The notes below the pieces were generated by a model. It was not told the origin of the DNA. It searched no databases and saw only the letters and a program-made list of their open reading frames with translations. A DNA stretch of 64,000 bases from Lutraria lutraria. Its lineage: Eukaryota; Mollusca; Bivalvia; Venerida; Mactridae. The translations under genes were made by a program, and so were the position numbers. The stretch is from assembly GCA_964023205.1 (NCBI GenBank), contig OZ026844.1:30551326-30615325 (forward strand), read 5' to 3'. Below, piece after piece: positions 48,097 to 58,400 of the stretch (the first letter of the stretch is position 1; each line of letters begins with the position of its first letter).

Positions 48097-48394
48097 CACT
48101 GGCGTAGCTTCCTATAGGCACTGTAGGCATGCACGTGCCTACACTTTTTCTAACAAAAAAATAACAATGCGAAAAACGCAATAAACATGAATGGTTATGG
48201 GCTGGAAGAATGGACCATCACAGTACCCAGACCTTAAACAACGTACATGCAGAATTGCAGTAACTTCATATAAAAATATTTTAAGCTATAGTACATCGGA
48301 AAATGCTGCAGAATGCGTCTTCGGCAATCTCTGGTGAAAAGGTACCCCCTTAGAAAGATACCTACACATTATGATAGGACAAGCTACGCCCCTG
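48097..48394. mobile_element. CACTGGCGTAGC element, copy B
   Basis: From cactggcgtagcttcctata to gacaagctacgcccctg. It is inserted in the GATACG repeat, whose left half ends at 48096. Confidence 0.7.
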
Positions 48395-48677
48395 ACAGAC
48401 ACAGCCATACTTTATAAAACATGTTATTATGGTAGAATTAACAGACACAAACAATAGGTAGCCATGCTTATATATAGGAAGAAATAGGTAGATTTGAAAC
48501 CTTATAGACATTTACGTGTTCGGAATATTCGAGTACATCAGACACAGTTTCTCACAAAAATGAATCATTTTACAGCCTTATATATACTTCTGCTTAAATA
48601 ATATTCTTAAACAATTAAATGACACCAACAATTAGAGATAAATTTTCCAATATAGTCTGTAGGGTTATTCTTGTCCC

Positions 48678-49879
48678 CATTACCTTAATATCTAAGGGAA
48701 GCAACTCGAACTGACTTTTGAATGCAAAATAAATTTTCCCACGGTCCTCAGACACATCTTTGTGCAATATCGTTTTTGTGATTATATTCAGCTAAATAAA
48801 TGTTTGAATTTTAGATAGGGATATTAGTAAGGATGTTAAATTAATGATTTGAGGCAGACAAACAGGAAAATAAAGTCAGAATCACATTTTGTGGTTTTTA
48901 ATAAGGGAGATAATTTGAACGTAGTGGTATGGTAATTTGGTGCAAAATTCTCCGTAATCTGAAAATAATTTCCTCAACATTTCTTAGTTTCTTTGTCTTA
49001 GGATGATATTAAACGCATATTTATATAGAGTTATTTTTAAATAGGCTATACAAACAGAAAAAATATCGAATTTTAGAATTTGAATTTGAACAATATTATA
49101 AGCATTTGAGTGAAAGTTGTTCTTTTCATAATTTTTCATTTTCTATTTATACATGTTGTTATATCCCGGCAAACGAAGTTTGAGAGGGGATATGTTGAAG
49201 TTACTCTGTCGGTTAGTCGATTGGTCCGTCCGCATACAGTATCACAAGTTTGTGGAGCGAACTACTTAGAACTACATTCCTTAATCGCTTAAGGAATGTG
49301 GAATTAGTTCGCTCCACAAACGTGTGATACTGTATGCGGACGGACCAACCAAACGCCCGACCCACCGACAGAGTGGCTCCAAAATAGCCCCTCTCAAACT
49401 TCATTTGTGGGGGTATAACAACATGTATAAATAGAAAATGAAAAAAATATATTTATGATAAAATTGTTCAAATTCAAATTCTGAAATTCGATATTTTTTC
49501 TGTTTGTATAGCCTATTTAAAGATAACTCTATATAAAAATGCATTTAATATCATCCTTAGACAAAGAATCTAAGAAATATTGAAGAAATTATTTTCAGAT
49601 TACGGAGAATTTTGCACCAAATTACCATACCACTACGTTCAAATTATCTCCCTTATTAAAAACCACAAAATGTGATTCTGACTTTATTTTCCTGTTTGTC
49701 TGCCTCAAATCATTAATTTAACATCCTTACTAATATCCCTATCTAAAATTCAAACATTTATTTAGCTGAATATAATCACAAAAACGACATTGGGCAAAGA
49801 TGTGTCTGAGGACCGTGGGAAAATTTATTTTGCATTCAAAAGTCAGTTCGAGTTGCTTCCCTTAGATATTAAGGTAATG
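48678..49879. mobile_element. 1.2-kb foldback palindrome
   Basis: Two arms of about 590 bp are reverse complements around a centre at ccttaatcgcttaagg (about 49279-49294). Outer ends are cattaccttaatatctaagg and its complement. Matching points along the arms include attatctccctt with its partner near 48906, the ttgcaccaaattaccatacc pair, and the tgatactgtatgcggacgga pair close to the centre. No protein is encoded. Single-arm copies exist at 45900 and 15700. Confidence 0.9.
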
Positions 49880-50124
49880 AATGGCCTTTGAATGCAGATC
49901 TTACTAAACGTTTGCAACTTTCGTGGAAAATCATTTGACAATTGAAAACTCAAAATGATTAAATTTATCAGGGAAAAATGCAAGATCTTCATATTAAAAT
50001 ATGTTAGGCTATAGCACACCGAATTGTGCTGCAGAATGCGTCTCCGGCAATCTGCGGTGAAAAGATGCCCCATACTCCCTTAGATAGGTTCCTACACATT
50101 ATTATAAGGCAAGCTACGCCCCTG
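49880..50124. mobile_element. CACTGGCGTAGC element, right-end copy C
   Basis: Matches the right half of copies A and B (ctgcagaatgcgtctccggc, aaggcaagctacgcccctg) and ends at 50124, where the right half of the GATACG repeat begins. Confidence 0.65.
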
Positions 50125-50230
50125 TATAAATCAAGAGTTTTAAACTCCCAATATATCTCAATACGTATTGCAATACAGTGTTGCGTATAGCAATATATCT
50201 CGCGATACGAAACCCGCGGTACCCATCCCT

Positions 50231-51600
50231 ACAAGGCAGGGAGAGGGGTAGAATTAGTTAAAGCCCCGAAGTTTGAGGTCTCTGCACTTAATAATTAATG
50301 ACGCATCAACAAGCATAAAGGCAGATGGAAATAAATACAACAGTTACAAATGCATGTATCACGATTCTGTGATGAAGCTATAAATAATGATCAACTTAAA
50401 ACATTTGATACTTTTTATATCCATGATCTTTTATCCATATCATCACCTTTGTTACGCAAGTACATACGATCAGTTCCAAGGAGTTAATTTCTTAGTCATT
50501 TGACAGCCATTCCCTATAGTGTGACTAATATTAAATCCTTGAAAATGTGAAAATTGAAGGCCTGTGTTAGCAGCAACCGCTGAATAAAGGTCATTCTTTT
50601 AAAAATGGTGATCAATCGGGTGAAAATATTAGATTTATGGACCCACAAGACTTTACGGGTTATTTCAGCACAAGGTATTATGTATGGCCACTATTTCAAG
50701 TCATGGTGTTACAGAAGACAGAAAACTATTGTAACTCGATCTGACAATCTTATATGGGTAGTTTCTGCTTACATTCATGCACTTATGTACAATGTATAAG
50801 CAATTAGATAATTTTGATGTTGTAATATTATTCTTTTGAAAAAAATGTCTGTCGACAGTATACGAGGGATGTTCAATATATAATGTGTAATATTTAAAAA
50901 AGAACTGACTAAAATTATCAAAATAACTTTCCTTCCCTCAAAATATTTCCCATGGTTAGAAACACTTAAACTTTAGTCTGTGAATCAATTTCTGAAATGC
51001 GTCGTGGTTGTCTGATTAGGGTATACCTCAGAGGCACTGGCAGACAGCTGAGCAAAGGGCTTGTCTGGAGTGATATCGACGACTATATAAGACCTTTTTC
51101 ATTTTGGATAAAGGAAAGTCGCAGGGAGCTCCATCTGGTGAGTACTGTGTGTGTGATAAAACTGTTCTCCGACTTCAGGAATTGGTTTACAATGCCAGAT
51201 GAATGTGCTGGAGCATTATCACGGAGTAGGCATACATGTTGAAATCCAGTCACTGGACGTCGTTTTTGATGATATATCTTGAGCTTTTTAAGAACAACAT
51301 CACGGTAATACCGACCTGTGACATTTTGTCCTTATGCACCGAAACGTGTTTGGCTATACCGTCACATGAGAAGAATTAAAATGACATAGAAGACCTCAGT
51401 CTTTGCTCATTGCTCTTTTGGCAACTAAATGTCATTTACTGTTTTTGATAAACCATATCTTGTTTCTATTTTCCTAACTGGCTCGATATAATGAAACGCC
51501 CAGAATATAGTTGTTAGGAATGATATTATTTTATCGTCAACAAAATAAATTTCTATTTTAATACCATTCTTTAAACACTCAAGTTAAGTAAGACTGAGTG
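50231..51600. other. Repeat-poor intergenic DNA
   Basis: A fragment of the AACCTGTG family lies near 50556-50615. An 81-codon frame (50997-51242) shows no domain, but the surrounding stretch (50,870-51,410) could be an old transposon remnant. Nothing firm was seen. Confidence 0.35.
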
Positions 51601-51601
51601 T

Positions 51602-53075
51602 AGGACATTTGCCCCCCAGTGCTCCTTTCATATAGGACATTTGCCCCCCAATGTTTATTTTTTTAGTATTTTAAAACCAATGTAATATGAAGTGTTTTTT
51701 TTCGGGGGGGGGGGGGGGGGGGCAAATGTCCTGAAAAATAAACATTTGGGGGCAAATTTCCACTTACACTAGGAAATAAGTACTGGGGGCAAATGTCCAC
51801 TTAGAAATAAGTACTGGGGGGGGGGGCAAATGTCCACTTAGAAATAAGTACTGGGGGCAAATGTCCACTTAGAAATAAGTACTGGGGGGGAATGTCCACT
51901 TAGAAATAAGTACTGGGGGCAAATGTCCACTTAGAAATAAGTACTGGGGGCAAATGTCCACTTAGAAATAAGTACTGGGGGCAAATGTCCACTTAGAAAT
52001 AAGTACTGGGGGCAAATGTCCACTTAGAAATAAGTACTGGGGGGGGGGGAATGTCCACTTAAAAATAAGTACTGGGGGCAAATGTCCACTTAGAAATAAG
52101 TACTGGGGGGAATGTCCACTTAGAAATAAGTACTGGGGGCAAATGTCCACTTAGAAATAAGTACTGGGGGGAATGGCCACTTAGAAATAAGCACTGGGGG
52201 TGGGGCAAATGTCCACTTAGAAATAAGTACTGGGGGCAAATGTCCACTTAGAAATAAGTACTGGGGGGGGGAATGTCCACTTAGAAATAAGTACTGGGGG
52301 CAAATGTCCACTTAGAAATAAGTACTGGGGGCAAATGTCCACTTAGAAATAAGTACTGGGGGCAAATGTCCACTTAGAAATAAGTACTGGGGGCAAATGT
52401 CCACTTAGAAATAAGTACTGGGGGGGAATGTCCACTTAGAAATAAGCACTGGGGGGTGGGGCAAATGTCCACTTAGAAATAAGTACTGGGGGCAAATGTC
52501 CACTTAGAAATAAGTACTGGGGGCAAATGTCCACTTAGAAATAAGTACTGGGGGCAAATGTCCACTTAGAAATAAGTACTGGGGGCAAATGTCCACTTAG
52601 AAATAAGTACTGGGGGCAAATGTCCACTTAGAAATAAGTACTGGGGGGGAATATCCACTTAGAAATAAGTACTGGGGGGAATGTCCACTTAGAAATAAGC
52701 ACTGGGGGTGGGGCAAATGTCCACTTAGAAATAAGTACTGGGGGCAAATGTCCACTTAGAAATAAGTACTGGGGGCAAATGTCCACTTAGAAATAAGCAC
52801 TGGGGGTGGGGCAAATGTCCACTTAGAAATAAGTACTGGGGGCAAATGTCCACTTAGAAATAAGTACTGGGGGCAAATGTCCACTTAGAAATAAGTACTG
52901 GGGGCAAATGTCCACTTAGAAATAAGTACTGGGGGGGAATGTCCACTTAGAAATAAGCACTGGGGGTGGGGCAAATGTCCACTTAGAAATAAGCACTGGG
53001 GGGCAAATGTCCACTTAGAAATAAGTACTGGGGGCAAATGTCCACATGACCATTTTTTCATTGGGGGGCAAATGT
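51602..53075. repeat. 31-bp minisatellite array, about 40 copies
   Basis: The core unit is aataagtactgggggcaaat plus gtccacttaga, repeated head to tail from about 51772 to 53045. Variants carry longer G runs, loss of the c after the G run (gggggaatg), or gcactgggggtggggcaaat. At the left edge two inverted half-units (ggacatttgccccccagt) precede a G run of about 18 at 51704-51722. Minus-strand frames reading repeats of YLFLSGH are artefacts. Confidence 0.95.
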
Positions 53076-53223
53076 CCGTATCCCAGACTGATTTGTTCTG
53101 CTGTTGCATCCTGAAGGTGAATCTGTAAGAGCACAAAATGGCCTCCCAGACTCTTTTGCTATGTATCCTAAAAATGGCATTGTTCAATAATTACTTAACT
53201 GAAATGAGTTTTTATCAATACAT

Positions 53224-53465
53224 AGTTCCCACATCTACAATATTTACCTCCCTTGGTGGCCATCTTGAAAGGCTAATTGACAATCATTGATAGAAGATAT
53301 TTATATTTTTGATTTGATAATTCTAAATATAGGATAATCATATGTGACAACTACATTTTCCTAAACCTGATATGCTTATGGTTTTTCCAACTTCGTGATT
53401 AAGTAATATTTTGTAAATTGAGTTGTTTAATAACTACTTTTTTTTTCTATTAAACACATAAGAAA
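53224..53465. mobile_element. Truncated TIR element, relative of 20784-21084
   Basis: Left end catagttcccacatctacaa and tttacctcccttggtggcca match the other copy, as does the interior up to tctattaaacacataagaaa. The right inverted arm is missing; SINE sequence begins at that point. Confidence 0.75.
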
Positions 53466-53469
53466 TTTG

Positions 53470-53560
53470 ACGGACAGTGTCAGCCTCGTCTTGGGTTCAA
53501 ACTCACAACCTCTTGATCAGTAGACCAATGCTCTAACCACTGCGCTAACCAGGCTGGTAG
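53470..53560 (-). mobile_element. tRNA-like head of SINE family B
   Basis: On the minus strand an A box ttagcgcagtggttagagc and a B box gtgagtttgaaccc lie at tRNA spacing. The mismatched arms and the match to the SINE at 24373 argue against a working tRNA gene. Confidence 0.65.
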
Positions 53561-55414
53561 TCTAAAATCCCAATTTCACAATATATTTCACAAAACACAA
53601 TATAAAACACAACATAACAAGATAATAAATATGAATCAAAGAAATGATTGTATTTCCAGTTTTTTAATTTCTTTAAACACAAAACATACAATCATATTAC
53701 TCAAAAGATGGTACCTAGCACATATATTTACATGTATAATGAAATTCAAAGTAGGAATTAGGCAAACAAGTATTTCAGCCAGTACAACTAAAAGTGCAAA
53801 ACTTGCCCGAGAGTACAATGCACAATTCAATAGCCTAAATTTCATGACACTTGTATACTATACTATACCCCCCCCCCCCACACCAATAAATTGTGGACAA
53901 AATTGACTATCTTGTGTATATGTCAGTGATTACTTTGTTATCAAGCCTGAACAATAACCATATCTCTACTCCAGTTGCAGTATTTTCTTTTAACTCATAG
54001 GTTTCACAAGACATAGGACCAGACAAAAATGTTTCTGTTCAAGGTTACCTGACACCTTTTAAAGTTGTTGAACTTAAAATATCTTACAGTAAAATGAGGA
54101 AAAGTATCTTGTATTCCCATAAAAGATTAGTTTAAACAAAACAATATCATGATTTTTTTTTTGTCAAGTAAAACACTTTTCTCGAGCCTTTTATCAGGGG
54201 TGTCAGTAGAGCCAAATTCAAAATCCTGAAAATCATACGTAGCCGAACATTTTAGCCTTCAACCACACTGTTTCCATATTTAAAGAAAAATCCTTCAGAG
54301 CAGATTAAATTGACCATAACTTTGTCATTTCTTGAGATATTCTCATCAAATAACTTATTTTGCTCAGAAATCATAGCTGTTTCAGATCAGGTATTTATTG
54401 TCACCCCTGTAATATGAATTTGGAAAATAATGGAAATGTTAACTGGACCTTGATTTATGCTCCCAGACATTTTGGAGTCAAATAGAATGATGATAATTAT
54501 TGACTGACTGAGAGTCCAGGATAACAGTATTATCTTACTGTAGTAATCAGTTATTTAAACTACGTACGAATCTCAAAATAAAATGCATTCCATCCATGCT
54601 ATGAATTTCTTTCTTCTACTTATTCATAATTTAAAACCATGTCAAATAGTTTATTCAGACTTCAGAACTATTCATGAAGTATACAAGAATAGTTCAAGAA
54701 TAATTAATGTTTTCATGAATTTCATTTGAAATGGTATTAATAATATATTCTCAATTGAAGTATGGCATTAGAAAAGCTGTCTACTTTTCAAGCAGATGCG
54801 CTAAAGTGGAATTTTTTTTTAAATAAGACATCCCGACCATCCAACTGAAATGTTATAATAAGATAAGAACAACCCTCACAGTCTATTTTGAGATGATCTG
54901 ATTTTACCTCAAAGGTCTGTATGTGAGATAATGTAGTAATTTTCTTTATACAGAACTGAATTGCAGATAGGACTGACTTGGGCTTTTTTTATAAACATTG
55001 TATAACTATTAAATAAAGGTTATGAATTCCTTACAAGTTATGATATTTGTTCAAACAAGGCAAAGCATTAATTTTATATGTAAATATATTTCAGGACTGG
55101 CCTTTCACCTAAACTGACATTTTCCTTTATAGATGTATGTATGCATTCAGTAAAAGCCTGAATGTGTCCATTTCCATTTTTGTTTTCTGAAAAATTACCA
55201 GATTCTGATCCAGGCCTCTGACGCAAGACTCTACAATGAGCAAGCTCTCACATACCAGCACATCACATACCAGTAAGTAACTTAATGTGTACAAACCAGC
55301 ACATCACAAACTGGTAAGTAACTTAACGTGTACATAACAAGTGCTTGCAAGCAAGACCATCAAAGTAGAATGAGCACACAGATTAATAAGTCAATAGAAC
55401 TAGTGAAGTATGTG
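53561..55414. other. Intergenic DNA and ING3 3' UTR
   Basis: No gene was recognised between 53.6 and 55.2 kb. A 41-bp direct duplication (accagcacatcaca...gtaagtaactt) lies at about 55253-55334 in the expected ING3 3' UTR. Confidence 0.4.
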
Positions 55415-58400
55415 CTATCTTCTTCCTCGTCGTTTCATGGCAGCTGTACACTGTGGACAGTACCATTTGCCTTTTGGTGCTTGAGTAAGACCAACACAGC
55501 CATAGTGAAACCATTCAATAGGACACTAAAATTAAACAAGGGTATACAATGTTAACAATGAGCACTAAATCAAAGTTAAAACAGTCTTATGTTCTTATAG
55601 TGATAAACTCTCATATATTCACTCTTTCTCTAACTTTGTGATACAGTTTGGATAATCCACGAGACTTTTGACGTCACAAATGGGTATAGCAGGAAGCACC
55701 TTTTTGCACGAAGCCAGGACAAAAGAAGCTCTAAGTATTTTATTCAAAATTCAATTTTCACGACACATAGCGCTTAAGCAGAAAAATGTCGTATGTTCCA
55801 CGTACAGTTGTCATTTCTTTGTATCCTGTACATTTTCTGGAACATCTGAGCAAAATGAAAAATACACTAGTTTCCCGCTGTACCCAAAGCATTTGGTGCG
55901 AATGTTACAGTTAACTAAACAGAATACAAAGAAATGACAACTACATGTATACGCAATACTATTTGCGATGTCTAAAGTCACATTGGTTATCCACACTGTA
56001 TAATGGGCATTGGATAACGGTTGTTCTGATCAACAATCTCTAATCTAAATAATTCAACAATAATCAAAATAATAAACTTAGAATTAGTATGACTTCTATG
56101 GCTAATTTTTAAACACCCACATTGTCAGTCCAAAAGTCAAGTACAGCAGTTTTGTGCTACCTGTATGCTAAGCAATTCTATGTTGAACTAAAACTAAACC
56201 AGAAGTTGCAACTACATGTAACTCACATACTGGTACCAGTGTATAGAATTCCTGGTAATTCATTACTGGGTCATAAGACAGCCAACATGGTTTCAAAGGG
56301 CCTTTCTCAATGACTTTGTTTGTTTGTTTGAGTTTTACGCCGCTCTTCAACAGTCAGTCATATGAGGCAGACAGTTCACCTAACCATCTTTCCTGGGAAG
56401 AACCAGTACTAGACTCTAATCCTCCGCAAGCAACTTCCTACTTTCTCACACAAAGAGGCATGATCGGTAGCTGGGCTTGAACCCACAATCCTCTATCAGT
56501 AAGAGGTTGCAGTGATTTGAAGTCAGCAACCTTAACCACTCAACCGTGGAGGCGGGTTCCTCACCACTACACCCGGAAAAGTTGCCACATGACTCTGGTT
56601 GTTTGTGCGACGTTAAATCCCACAGATAAACAAGAGCGCCGCAAGCAGAGCCAACGCTCGTCTGTTCACCACCTCAGTGAGATCCATCCACCTATGAAGT
56701 TTCATGTTTATACTTCCTATAGTTATGAGCTACATTTTGCACATACGCAGACACTGACACTGCAGTGATCACAATAGCTAGACTTTTTCTTCAAAAACAG
56801 CCGAGCTAAAGATTGCCACACTTAATATCCTCCATTAAACATAGTTTAAGCTCACACAAAAAATTAAATCCACAAGATTTAATGGCTAAATATTTACAGC
56901 ACAGATTAAGGATTTTCGGAAATGGAATCGAGACTGGAAAGGATTTTCGGAAATGGAATCTAGACTGAAAAGGAGTTTCTTAATCAGTTATATACATATA
57001 TATATCAATACTTACATCATCATTATCGCAACCAACCATTTCACCGTACGATACTTGGTTACAAAGACAGTATCTGGCTTCATTGGGATCATCTTGCCAA
57101 TTCACTGTCTCACCATTTTCATCAACTATCTGTAACTCGTTACTTGGTTCTGGCGTTGTCGTGATATCAACACCCGTAAGTTGTTGTGATAATGCTGACA
57201 TAACCTGTTGTTGTTGCTGCTGTTGTTGTTGTTGTTTCTGTTTGTGGGCTTGTTCTTGCGCTTGCTGGGCTTGAAGTAATGCTGCAGCTTTCGATGTTTG
57301 TCTGAAATTATCAAAGTAAATAAATGTGTACATCCTGTCCTCATGTTTGTCACAAAAATATACATAATTCTATTATGAAACAAGAGGGCCATGATGGCCC
57401 TATATCGCTCACCAGATAAAAGACTCTTAGAGAAAATTATCATGAGCCTATATAGAATTAAGTGACCCGGGGGCAAGGCCAATTTTGCCCCTAGGGCAAT
57501 AATTTGAACATACTTGGTAGACAATGCTACATACAAAATATGTAAGCTCTAGGCCTTGAGGTTTTGGACAAGAAGATTCTTTTTGATTTCCTATACAAGC
57601 CTATATAAATCATGTGAACCCCGGTTCGGACGGAGGACGGACATCACGCGATCACAATTGCGAAATTGACCAGTATGTCCTAAAAATAACAATTAAATAC
57701 ATTAATACAGATACACACATTCTTACAAAAGACACAAATATTAGTGAAATCGGGATTTAAACTTTTGAATAGAAATTTCTTTATCGTACACCGCCATATA
57801 TATATATATATAGCTATTATAAATGTTACGTGATTTCTGATTGGGTAAAATTGTTTATAGTCGGGTTTATAGTGACATGGCGGTGTATGATAAAGAAATT
57901 TCTATTCAAAAGTTTAAATCCCGATTTCCCGAATATTTGTGTCTTCTCATCATCTTAAGTAATTGCTTTCCTCCATAAGGAGTATACTCGCAATATGGTA
58001 TATTTATACATGCGTAACAGGCAGGACTGACTTTGGTGGATTTACCAAAGTTGAAAATACAAATAAATAAAATTAAGAAATAAAAGTTCCCCTATTTACA
58101 TTTAAAAGGATAAAAATTTCATTAGGATCTAGTGGATGTGTTGGCTGGCCAAGGCAGATTGGAATGTAATGAGACTGGCCTGGTCAATGATTGCTTGAGA
58201 CAGTTGGTTCCAAAGTATTATGGTTGATGGAAAGAAACTGTTCTGATAGACTGTTGTGTGTGCACGAATTTGGCAAAGACGATGGTTATGGTATCTGGTA
58301 GATCTAGAATTTTGGAGGGACGGGTCTGGTGTTATGTCTATAAGATTATGCAAGATCTTAAAAAGCATGGTTATTCTGGTGTTATTTCGCCGTTGTTGTA

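Noticed and set aside
50997..51242. 81-codon plus-strand frame
   Set aside because: Nearby sequence could be an old transposon remnant, but no motif was clear enough to claim one.
51962..53187. Frames with a repeated Leu/Ser/Gly/His motif; CRISPR-like appearance of the array
   Set aside because: The array is a head-to-tail minisatellite without unique spacers, in an animal genome. The peptide repeat is a by-product.
53470..53560. tRNA-like gene with good A and B boxes
   Set aside because: It matches a SINE head seen again at 24373, and the stems are not well paired. Treated as a SINE.
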